Below are positions 9,044 to 16,781 of a stretch of DNA of 23,940 bases, piece by piece. A program made the position numbers and the translations under genes. The stretch lies in NCBI GenBank assembly GCA_003427395.1, contig BFEA01000510.1:422993-446932 (forward strand), written 5' to 3'. The notes below the pieces were generated by a model. The model was not told where the DNA came from, made no database searches, and saw only the letters and a program-made list of their open reading frames with translations. How positions within the stretch are numbered: position 1 is the first letter of the stretch; the number at the start of each line of letters is the position of its first letter. The stretch is from Chara braunii. Lineage: Eukaryota > Streptophyta > Charophyceae > Charales > Characeae.

Positions 9044-9728
9044 GGTTCCTTTTTGCATCGTGCCCAACTTTTACTTCTTTAATAGGTAGTGAACTGATTT
9101 ACCTGTTCACTCTGAAGGTGGAGTTGTGGAAGAAGGGATATCCCATGAAGGTGTTGTGGAGGCCAGTCAGTGTGTGCACAGTGATCACCTGGAACTGTGA
9201 GCCGCGGGTGTCCTGGAATATGAGACCACCTCCCAACCCATCCTCACGTCAATACTCCAGCACTCAGGACCATTGCCCTACCTAACGGGCAGGCAACTTG
9301 GACCGAACAGCAGTGATAGGCACCAGGGCTGATATGCCCAGCCCTGGTGGAAGCGGAGTCGGACGAACCTTGTCGAACGGGAACTTTGAACGCCAGGCCC
9401 AGACAATGAACTACAGGCCCCATATATAGCCACCAGACAGTTCTTTCCGAATGTCAGTAGGAACTGCACCCAATGGCACCCTATCCAACCTACCTGTGCA
9501 CTAGACCACACCAGTGACTAGCTCCCCAGCCTATTTTTTGTGTGTATCTATTCTGTGAATCCATGTAGAAAGTATCATGTGTGGAAACTTATGTATGTAA
9601 CCCATGTATAATTCGCAAGCTATGCGTGTGTATGCCCAAGAGCTATGTCTCAGTGAATCATGTGTGTGTAGAGAGGAGAGAACGGGGCAAGCTGGACAAG
9701 GACCCCCCCCAAGGACCGAACCAAGCTC
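9044..9728. other. Unassigned spacer
   Basis: No recognised element. It contains an 11-bp perfect inverted repeat (9321-9349). On the minus strand a 44-codon open stretch (about 9240-9107) ends at AACAG|GTAAAT and so resembles an exon with a donor site, but I recognise no protein. TGTATG-type phrases occur at about 9575-9670. The 9690-9728 edge runs into the SINE S2 composite. Confidence 0.4.
9321..9349. repeat. 11-bp perfect inverted repeat, 7-nt loop
   Basis: CACCAGGGCTG at 9321-9331 and its complement CAGCCCTGGTG at 9339-9349, with loop ATATGCC. Function unknown. No T-run follows it. Confidence 0.7.
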
Positions 9729-9795
9729 GAACCCGTAACCTTTGTTTTTTTTTTTTTTTTTTTTTTAACAAAAACAGCCCGAACTGTTGCAACCC

Positions 9796-9832
9796 GTAAT
9801 CCAAGACTGTACCGTATGAGCAACTACCTGAA
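9796..9832. repeat. 37-bp direct repeat, left copy (SINE 3' domain)
   Basis: Matches 9968-10004 with a single difference (CCG against CTG). The two copies bracket the group II intron RT fragment. Confidence 0.9.
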
Positions 9833-9835
9833 AGT

Positions 9836-9943
9836 GTTGATTCGATCAAAGCATTTCGCAATGTCGGCGTCAAGCACATATTTGGCTCTAGCCAGAGCTT
9901 CCATGGCATCTTCACAACTACGTCCTGGCCTAAATCCATAAGA
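9836..9943 (-). pseudogene. Fragment of a group II intron reverse transcriptase (36 codons)
   Basis: Minus-strand translation from 9943 gives YGFRPGRSCEDA (12 residues), then KYVLDADIAKCFDRIN (16 residues), with a short MEALARA linker between. These are the RT2 and RT3 blocks of group II intron-encoded reverse transcriptases of the LtrA/maturase type. The first catalytic Asp is in DADI, and the GFRPGRS and CFDRIN signatures are diagnostic of that family rather than of LINE reverse transcriptases. Only this piece is present: no upstream RT1, no YADD, no maturase domain. It lies exactly between two SINE 3' domains. A likely source is an organellar or bacterial-type intron ORF captured in the nucleus. 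The full frame is open for only a few codons beyond the homology. Confidence 0.75.
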
Positions 9944-9967
9944 GTGAACCCGTAACCTTTGTAACAT

Positions 9968-10004
9968 GTAATCCAAGACTGTACTGTATGAGCAACTACC
10001 TGAA
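9968..10004. repeat. 37-bp direct repeat, right copy (SINE 3' domain)
   Basis: The partner of 9796-9832, 172 bp away, and part of the second tRNA-like unit of SINE S2. Confidence 0.9.
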
Positions 10005-10303
10005 TTGGAATGAACGTGTGATATGCCGGACTGGGGAGAACATCAGAACACCCGAGACCAACACCCCAAGCAAACCCTGTGAAACCCACAACCAGCATAC
10101 AACACCGTAGACTACCCTTGGGTGGTGCGCAGGCAGTGTCTGTAATAGAACCATGCGTTAGCCCAAGGGGATGTGTGTCTAGCTGTGCGCCAATCTAACG
10201 CCCTGCCGGCGTCCATGCGCGAGGCTGCAGGGTTTTGAACCCACAACCTTATACCACAATGCACATTTCCAACTGGTGCTCTAACCACTGAGCTACATCA
10301 ACT

Positions 10304-10889
10304 GGACATCTCATGAATGTTTTGATAATGCTATGATTAGTTTCTCGAATAAATTATGCGGCTTATGGTGTGAGTGGTTGCCGGTTTTGACTGATTGGCC
10401 GAATTTTCGATCAATACCGTGGGAACATGGCTCGTGTTAGGGCATTCTTAGGTTTCGAACTTGCGATCTTGGGATCTGTGGTTTCGGAGTTCTATTGGCT
10501 CTTGGAGTGGGTATCGAATTTGTGATCTGGAGAAATTGTTGGTAGTACATCGTCTGATTTTGGTGGGGTTCGGACTGGTGTATTTTGTGGCCTTTCCTTG
10601 GGGAATACAGTAGTGCATATAGAAGTGTTTTTCTGGGGCTTTGAACATGTGACGCGACAAGTGTTGTCTGTGTTAAGGTACTTTTTTGGAAGTAACGGCG
10701 ATTTTCTTGGGATTACCGGTTGAGTAGGGTTTGGTGGACATAGTGTGGTTCTTGGGTTATGCACGGCTGCCTTTTTCTTTCGACGAACTTAGTCGACTTT
10801 AGGGATATGGTGCTTTCATTTTCTGAGATGACTGCTTTCTGTAGGCTGGTTAGCTTAGGATATATAATTGACTCTTTACCAAACCAGAC
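10304..10889. other. Unassigned sequence upstream of the hammerhead candidate
   Basis: No recognised protein or repeat. T/G-rich on the plus strand. Short minus-strand frames (67-90 codons) have no domain and overlap one another in different frames. It may belong to the same unknown element as the ribozyme candidate that follows. Confidence 0.35.
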
Positions 10890-10959
10890 CAAATACCCCT
10901 GATGAGCGCTGGTCACGGCGGATAGCCGAAACCGGTCGGGTCATCCGGTCGGGTCATTG
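10890..10959 (+). ncRNA. Candidate type I hammerhead ribozyme
   Basis: The three invariant core pieces occur in order: CTGATGA (10899-10905), GAAA (10928-10931) and GTC (10948-10950), with predicted cleavage after C10950. Stem I: 10895-10898 (ACCC) with 10951-10954 (GGGT), a 2x2 internal loop, then CAA (10890-10892) with TTG (10957-10959). Stem II: G10906-C10927, one bulged C, then GCTG (10908-10911) with TAGC/T (10923-10926, last pair a wobble). Stem III: ACCGG (10931-10935) with CCGGT (10945-10949) around a 9-nt loop. Caveats: the bulge in stem II, and the 13-bp tandem duplication (CCGGTCGGGTCAT at 10932 and 10945) that produces stem III. Hammerheads are often carried by retrotransposons such as retrozymes and Penelope-like elements. 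Confidence 0.6.
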
Positions 10960-10971
10960 CCGTAATGTTCC

Positions 10972-11160
10972 TTTTTTTTTTTTTTTTTTTTCTTTTCGGA
11001 AAATGCTCCAGTCTATTGGTGGGAGCCTCACCTGCTGGAAAATGGGTCCAGTGTCCCTGATTTAGAAAGAAACAAGAAAAAGAAAAACATAGCAATAAGG
11101 TCTTGGCTGCCAGCATTGACTGCTCCGGTAAGCTGGAGGGTTAACTGTGCAGCTGATCTT
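10972..11160 (-). mobile_element. 5'-truncated LINE 3' end (element E, minus strand)
   Basis: On the minus strand, about 190 nt match the end of the LINE-B 3' UTR. The CAGTTAACCC and GTCAATGCTG landmarks come first, then the conserved stem-loop (11052-11034), then a second hairpin with an AATAGA loop (about 11026-11006), then poly(A) seen as T-run 10972-10991. Only the last part of the 3' UTR was copied, as expected for a very short target-primed insertion. The 5' boundary (about 11158-11165) is approximate and no target-site duplication was confirmed. Its poly(T) is also where the artefactual copy at the window end stops. Confidence 0.75.
11034..11052 (-). other. Conserved 3' stem-loop of element E
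   Basis: Minus-strand ACTGGA, loop CCCATTT, TCCAGC. Five of six pairs hold. It is closest to the LINE-B version. Confidence 0.7.
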
Positions 11161-11308
11161 CCAAGGGTTCTGTTCTGTTCACCATTGATGTAACATCGTA
11201 TGTGCCTCTAGAGTGGTGCCCGGGCTCCGGAGGGGCACCGGAGGCCTAGAAGGCTCAGGCGCACGGGGAACATGAGAAAAGTGACCGTTACAGAAGAGTA
11301 GCTGGCCG

Positions 11309-11338
11309 GGGCGCAGCGCTACCGGGAGCGCTGCGCCC
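11309..11338. repeat. 12-bp perfect inverted repeat, 6-nt loop
   Basis: GGGCGCAGCGCT (11309-11320), loop ACCGGG, AGCGCTGCGCCC (11327-11338). Pairing can extend outward by about three more pairs, including a G-T. The most stable simple hairpin I found in the window. Confidence 0.85.
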
Positions 11339-11769
11339 TGGCACCAACCGCGGCGGCGGAATGAGGTGGCGATGCGGGAGGGTGCCTGGCTTGCACCGCT
11401 CTCGCTTTGAAGTATCCATACGAACGAACTAAGGCATGGCGATGGCGTGATGGAGACGCTGGTGGGGTTAGGGGGAGTTGCTGGACAGGGTGTCGAGCTT
11501 ACAGCAGCTACCTATTAAGCGTTTTGCGCACGCGCAGGGAGCAAAGGTGCTGGTCTACACCGTATCACGGGTTGATAGGGAGAACTAGACTGACTTCCGG
11601 GGGCTTCCTGGGAGTTCCGCGTCCATACTCCATTGCTGCTGTGTTTCTGCCCGTGGCATAGAGCCTGTGAGGTGTCCCCTCTGGTGATGCCTGTGGAGTG
11701 CAGCGGAGAGAGCCTTGGGCAACCCGAAGTGCGAGTGAAGTGACTGCCCTTCATCACCAGTGTCCTTGT

Positions 11770-11847
11770 TTATCGCCATCATCATCTTTCGTGATCATTA
11801 CGTCGCCGTATCATCATCATCGTCATCATCATCATCATCATCATCAG

Positions 11848-11897
<50 letters not shown>

Positions 11898-12430
11898 GGG
11901 TGCGGCTCATCATCACCATCATCCGGGCGCTGGGCGCCATCATCATCAGCGCGCTGGGCGCTGTTCGTCATCGAGCTGATGCTCGTCATCATCATCATCA
12001 CGGTTGGTTGGTATCATCGCCAGCAGCAGCTCTAACGTCATCATGTGCGTGGTCGTCAGGGTGATGGGTGTCATCACCATCAGGGCGAGGGGAGCTGTTC
12101 GTCATCAAGCTGAGTTTCGTTATCAACAGCATCAAGGGGGTGATTCGTCGTCACTATCATCCTTCATCATCATCATCATCATCATTATCGTTATCATCAC
12201 TGTCAGGGAGCGGTTCGTCACCGCCATCATCATCATCATCCCGTCGCATCATCATCAAGGTTTGTCGGGATCATCATCAGTAGGGTGCTGCTCGTCATTC
12301 ATCACCAGCCGCAGCACCAACGTCATCAACAGGAGGTGGTTTATCATCACCATCATCTTTTCATGATCGCAGGGCGCTGTGCGTTGTCGTCGTCATCACC
12401 ATCATCATCATCATCATCATCATCATCATT

Positions 12431-12500
<70 letters not shown>

Positions 12501-12705
12501 TCAGTATCATCACCATCATCATCATTGTCATCATCATCATCACCAGAGCGCTGGGCGCATCATCATCAAGAGTTGTCGGGATTATCATCAGTAGGGTCCT
12601 GCTCGTCATCAGCATCACCAGCAGCAGCACCAACGTCATCAACAGAAGGTGAGTTATCATCACCATCATCCTTCCGTGATCGCAGGGCGCTGTGCGTCGT
12701 CGTCG

Positions 12706-12744
<39 letters not shown>

Positions 12745-12900
12745 CCATCATCATCATCTTCAAAATCAGTATCATCACCATCACCATCACCATCATCATC
12801 ATCATCATCAATACCGTTGTTATAGTCATTATCATCGACATCGTTATCATCAGTAGCAGCAGCAGCAGCAGCAGCAGCAGCATCATCAATGTGTAAGCGT
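11770..12900. repeat. ATC/TCA microsatellite zone with higher-order repeats
   Basis: Long ATC arrays at 11806-11899, about 12164-12190, 12387-12500, 12706-12752 and 12779-12811 are separated by unique phrases. The phrases recur: TTGTCGGGA, AGTAGGGT, CACCAGC-GCAGCACCAACGTCATCAACAG and GATCGCAGGGCGCTGTGCG occur at 12262-12385 and again at 12573-12700, about 312 bp apart. A more diverged version lies near 12020-12060. An AGC run (12855-12882) ends the zone. Confidence 0.85.
12855..12882. repeat. (AGC)n microsatellite
   Basis: About nine AGC triplets directly after the ATC zone. Confidence 0.9.
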
Positions 12901-12937
12901 GCTGTGGGTTTTGTTCTTCAACATGACCAGTATCAGC

Positions 12938-13066
12938 ATTCTGCCGCTACTACCATCATCATCATTTTGTCACTCTTAGATATTGCGGTTCAAGGCCTGG
13001 TTATTCTGCCGCTATTACCATCATCATCATTTTGTCACCCTTAGATATTGCGGTTCAAGGCCTGGT
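12938..13066 (+). repeat. 65-bp tandem repeat, two copies
   Basis: Starts at ATTCTGCCGCT (12938 and 13003). The two units are nearly identical, each containing CATCATCATCATTTTGTCAC and ending in GGTTCAAGGCCTGGT. Confidence 0.9.
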
Positions 13067-13258
13067 CTGCCTCTCACATTTGTAGGTGAGTTTGGCCATC
13101 ATCACCAGTATCAGCATCTTATGGACACAAATCCAAAAACAAAAAAACAAAAAATACTCTCATCTCCCTTCTCTCTCCTCCATAACGTTCTGGAATTTCT
13201 TGCCCTGATGGATGTGCTTCAATAGGGACAGGGCTTCTGTGGTCACGGTTGGGACTTT

Positions 13259-13560
13259 TTGGGGAAAGGGGGGGGTGACAATTGGAGAGCCTTACTCTAC
13301 AGGGGCTCTGCAAGGTGGGAGGCGGTCGCCCTGTCGGGGGTGAGGCGGATTTGTGGTTTGTCCTTGTCTGGGGCTGGGGGGGAGAGTTGGTCGCCTTCAA
13401 CCCCGGCGGGGGCAGATAGGAGCAAGGGGAGGGCGAAGGTATCCTCTAGGAGGGAATTGGATGCCCTTGCGGAGAGGGGGGGGAGGGGGGTTGTTCCAGG
13501 CTGGGGCCGAGGAGGTTATGCTCGGCGGTGGCAGCATGGGACAGGGGTTGGGGGAAGTGT
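13259..13560 (+). other. G-rich block of element C
   Basis: Many runs of four to eight Gs (for example 13259-13275, 13376-13382 and 13477-13490). Homologous in order to A 6781-7060 and inverted D 4971-4670. A potential G-quadruplex region. The overlapping Gly/Arg/Trp-rich frames are compositional. Confidence 0.6.
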
Positions 13561-13716
13561 CTTTGCGCGGAGACTTTCGGAAGCTTCTTGGATCAGATTT
13601 CTTCTGTTGTGCCTGGCAGTTTGAAGAATTACTCAGGCCTCTAAGGGTCTCCCGGTGGGTTGTACGAAGCTGCACTGGATTTCGGCTGTTATCTTCAGGA
13701 TCCGTGGTTGTCCAAT

Positions 13717-13930
13717 GCCAGAACGACGCTGGCCAGAGCCGGGGTGATGCCCTGTAACTTGCCGACGGTGAGGGCATGAGGCTGGGTAGAGAGATCTGGG
13801 GGTGCCATGAGGGGGGCATCCTAAAGGACAGCTGGGGGTTACTGACACAGGACGACACTGGCCGGAGCTGGAGTGAGTCGCGCTGCTCTGTCACCTAGCA
13901 GTAAGGGGGCGTGAGGCCTGGTAGAGTTTG
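13717..13930 (+). repeat. Tandem module (CCAGAACGACGCT type), two copies
   Basis: Copy 1 (13717-13790) and copy 2 (about 13847-13930) share GACGACRCTGGCC, GAGC-GG-GTG, CTGTMAC and GGCYTGGTAGAG-like phrases, about 130 bp apart. The same module occurs in A (7311-7400, partial repeat 7435-7510) and inverted in D (about 4413-4246). Confidence 0.65.
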
Positions 13931-14042
13931 TCAGAGAATAAGTCAGTTTCGGTGAGCTTTGTTAGGATCTGTCGGTAATACCTTAGATATTGAGTTTTTT
14001 GGAAAACTGCTGTGGATTTCCGGAGAGTTTGTCAGGGATATT

Positions 14043-14075
<33 letters not shown>

Positions 14076-14112
14076 AACCACCATCATCACCATTACCATC
14101 ATCATCATCATA
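14043..14112. repeat. ATC microsatellite upstream of the C tail
   Basis: Two ATC arrays (14043-14075 and about 14086-14112) directly before the stem-loop. D has degenerate ATC sequence at the same place, and A has ATCAAT-rich sequence there. Confidence 0.9.
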
Positions 14113-14120
14113 TGAGGGAC

Positions 14121-14139
14121 GCTGAGCCCGGTTCTCAGC
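14121..14139 (+). other. Conserved 3' stem-loop of element C
   Basis: GCTGAG, loop CCCGGTT, CTCAGC. All six pairs hold, with G-A and C-T substitutions compensating relative to A. What follows (GTTCGGTTCGG, CTCGGCCTCAAT) is shared with D only. Confidence 0.75.
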
Positions 14140-14206
14140 ATGTTCGGTTCGGTTACTCCAGGTAGATAATGTGGACCTCGGCCTCAATCTCCATTTTGAA
14201 AAGGAT

Positions 14207-14207
<1 letters not shown>

Positions 14208-14239
<32 letters not shown>
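14208..14239 (+). other. Poly(A) tail of element C
   Basis: 32 consecutive As, immediately followed by LINE-F sequence. LINE-F may have inserted at this A-run. Confidence 0.8.
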
Positions 14240-14241
<2 letters not shown>

Positions 14242-14315
14242 AGAACGGTCTTTGGGCGGTCGTCCAGAAAGGGAAGAGAGAAGGGAACCACCAGGACGGA
14301 AACAGGCCCCAGCCA

Positions 14316-16781
14316 ATGACACTGATGAGCTCAAACCTCCAGCCAAAAAACCCTGCATCACCAATAATGGGAGCTCCGGCTAAAGTCATGGCAGGCTACG
14401 CGGAGTATTGGCTGGGACGCCTCAAGGAAGCCCTGGTACAATTAGCTCCACCGCAGCACCATGCACAAGACAGAGAGCCAGCTACCAATCAGGACCAAAT
14501 GCAACCGCTGGACCTGGTCCAGCTGGGCCGAGCACTGGCCTACACAGAACAGGGAGATACTCTTCCCAGGGAAGAATGCCCACCTCACCAGGGGCAACAA
14601 CAGCCCCTCATCCCTGCTGGCGAGCTGTCCCTTCCCACGGCAGAAATACCACGTGAACTTGGCACCAAGGCTACAGCCCTCCTGGCCCATCACACCGCTC
14701 AGGACAGCATAGAACTGCCCTCACCAACTGGGGAGACGCGGGGGGAGGTGCTGGCCTCGACTCCGCCATTGCCAACAAGGGACCATCAAGGAGGTCTGAT
14801 CCTGCACAACAGTGAAGAGCCATGCAGTCAAACACCGAGCCATACCGTCCCCCGACAGCAATCGCTGATCCCGGATCAAGCCCAAGACCACCTCTAGGCC
14901 CTGGCCGTGGCGCGAGAACAAGCACAACAGCATGCTCTAACGGCAGCGATGCACCAACAACAAATCCAAGTGGAGATGCAAAGGCAGGCTTGGGAGATTG
15001 CACAGGCACAACAACGTTTTCACCAAGAGTTGCAAGCCGCAGCTCATCAGCAAGCCCAACAACAAGTCCAAGCAGCGACTCAGGCCTACCACCAGCANCA
15101 TCGACAATATGTTCAGCAGCAGCAGCTGGCGGCTGTCCAATTCCAAATCTCTCAGGGGGAGCAGGCCGCACCTCGACTCGATCCACAACTCTCGCTCCCT
15201 CCTCCTCCGGTCACTCCTTCGGAATCATCCACCGTGAGGTTTGACCACCAAGGAGACATCATCATACAATCGGAGGATGAAAACGACCAGCAGGCCAACA
15301 TGCAAGGGGAACTGCAAGAAGAGAAAGATGAGCAAGGGGACATAACCCTGCTAGACGAGGCCACAGGTCTCTCCCGGACCCAAACAGAGGAAACCATGAT
15401 CCAGCCGGAAGCATNTCCACCACATGATCCGACTAGAGAGGAAAACGATACTCACACGGAGGCAAAAAGCAAAACACACTCAAAGCCAAAAACACACCCA
15501 GTCTGGGCTAACAAAAGAGTGCAAAAAAAATTGAAAGAAATGGTTGACTGGGTCCTCCTAAAGATTCTCTCCCCAGCGTCCGGATCGATTCATGACAAAA
15601 TATCACCACTACACTGGGAGAAAATCAGACGGACGATCCTGAAAGACAAACAGATCAGAGCATCAGTCACAGCCCATGCATCACCAAGTGAGGTGGATTG
15701 GAAGATGGTGGGAAAAGTGACCATACTGACCATTCAACAGATGGTTGACAGAGTAAGGTCGGTGGCGAGCCCTACACGGCCAGAAACAGATCTGGTAGTC
15801 TCCTCGACGCACGTCACAAATCCAACACTCTCCTTCGAAGACCAACACTGGCCCCCGGTGCTGGTGCAAGAGATGGCAGGGGTCTTACATACATTGGCCC
15901 CTCAGGGAGTACTGTCAACCATCACGACCCCGCTAGAGGAACTGATCCCGTCAGATCTGCTGATGCCAGTCCTCCACATTGCACCGACCCACCACAGGTC
16001 CTCTGATAGCGAAATTGCCTGCCATACCATATCAAACACGGTCATTGATCTCATACAGGAGACCACATCGGATTCTACTCCTAATTCGTCAAAAACATCA
16101 ACATCTCAAGAACAGGGGGAGGAAGACGAATCTGATGACTCACAAGACCTCCTTCTCCCGCAAACTCCCCTCCTCACACTGGGAGAAGAGGAGGCGAATA
16201 GCGGTCACAAAAGAATCACCAGGGGAGTACTGAGAGACCTTATATGCGCTCCTGCAGCACGCCAAACACACCAACCCTACGACACGGTGCTGGGACTTCT
16301 CATCCTCCCGATGAGGAGAGAGCCGTATGCATGTCAGTGGCAGTTGGGACTCCATGCTAGAGGCCCGTTGGCAAACCGCAGCCTGATAAATGACAGGGTG
16401 GTGGGGCTGACACTTGAAGGATGGCGGGGGACCTACGGGGTACCAGAAGCAATCAGACTAGCAAAACTCCTCATCAAGGAGAATCGGGACAAAGGAGCCT
16501 GAGGGATCGCCCTACACACAGACCACCCTTTCCCACCAGGGATCATAATGGCAGTGGCACTGTTCGATTTCGAACAAACAGACGAAAGAAAGGTTGCAGT
16601 AGAATCGTCTCTCCATTGGTTTTCACATGACGAGCTAGCAATGATACCCTCGGCAAGGCTTTTGCCGAACTTCGTTTGGCACCGCCCGCAAATCCTCACA
16701 TTTACGCAAGCCGTACTGGAAAACTCGGTCCTGGATATGAACACCAAATGGGACGATCCCAAGTATGTCACCAACTACTAG
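14316..16781 (+). pseudogene. LINE-F ORF1 (nucleic-acid-binding chaperone position), two in-frame stops
   Basis: A single frame runs from ATG 14316 to TAG 16779-16781 (822 codons), broken only by TAG 14895-14897 (probably from CAG) and TGA 16500-16502. On both sides of each stop the protein-like character continues, so this is one gene and not three. Regions: Pro/Gln-rich N-terminus; a Gln-rich, coiled-coil-like stretch (about 14907-15150); an acidic, low-complexity middle; a basic Lys-rich segment (about 15460-15560); a second acidic run (GEEDESDD, near 16115); and a globular-looking C-terminus (about 16220-16778). I see neither the CCHC zinc knuckles nor the RRM or DUF4283 signature common in plant L1 ORF1 proteins. 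By position it should bind LINE RNA. It ends 17 nt inside ORF2. Confidence 0.7.

Larger units (their letters stand above)
9729..10303 (-). mobile_element. Dimeric tRNA-derived SINE, copy S2, with duplicated 3' domain
   Basis: On the minus strand the tRNA-like head (about 10303-10225) carries TAGCTCAGTGGTTAGAGC (A box) and GGTTCAAAACCC (B box). It is closer to a real tRNA than the S1 head. The body aligns with S1 throughout. The second tRNA-like unit (about 10010-9946) ends in the B-box-like GGTTACGGGTTC. Beyond it lies a 113-bp insert of different origin (the group II RT fragment). Then comes a second copy of the 3' unit (9832-9729), itself interrupted by about 50 bp containing a 22-base T-run (9745-9766). 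The 37-bp block 9796-9832 recurs at 9968-10004 with one mismatch. Confidence 0.75.
11161..14239 (+). mobile_element. Non-autonomous hairpin-tail retroposon C
   Basis: The 3' end is defined by the conserved stem-loop (14121-14139) and a 32-base poly(A) (14208-14239). The 5' end is not defined and may lie anywhere between 11161 and about 11750. In order: GC-rich sequence with a strong hairpin (11309-11338), a 1.1 kb ATC-rich zone (11770-12900), a 65-bp tandem repeat (12938-13066), a G-rich block (13259-13560) aligned with A and D, two copies of the CCAGAACGACGCT module (13717-13790 and 13847-13930), a short ATC array (14043-14112), then the tail. His-, Ser- or Asp-rich reading frames in the ATC zone are translations of the repeats. 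No conserved coding frame was found. Confidence 0.65.

Noticed and set aside
1988-9056. Target-site duplication of LINE-B (AGGTTCATTTTCC at 1988 against AGGTTCCTTTTTG at 9043)
   Set aside because: Only 10 of 13 bases match and the 5' boundary of LINE-B is uncertain. It may be real but cannot be claimed.
9107-9240. Minus-strand exon of a host gene ending at a GTAAAT donor
   Set aside because: The open stretch is only 44 codons, the protein was not recognised, and no partner exon was found.
10225-10303. Functional tRNA gene on the minus strand
   Set aside because: The boxes are tRNA-like, but the arms are degenerate and the unit is followed by a SINE body shared with 1217-1609.
10448-10916. 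Minus-strand ORFs of 67-90 codons, repeated at 23396-23864
   Set aside because: They overlap in different frames and have no domain. Their apparent conservation comes from the adapter-linked duplicate.
11698-12896. Long His-, Ser-, Asp- or Met-rich open frames on both strands
   Set aside because: They are translations of ATC/GAT triplets, which have no stop codon in most frames. The same region is open in several frames at once.
14169-14315. N-terminal Lys run joined to ORF1
   Set aside because: The Lys codons come from the 32-base poly(A) of element C. ORF1 more likely starts at ATG 14316.
14322-14345. Second hammerhead core (CTGATGAG near 14325)
   Set aside because: No GAAA or GTC follows at suitable spacing, and the stems do not pair. 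It is part of ORF1.
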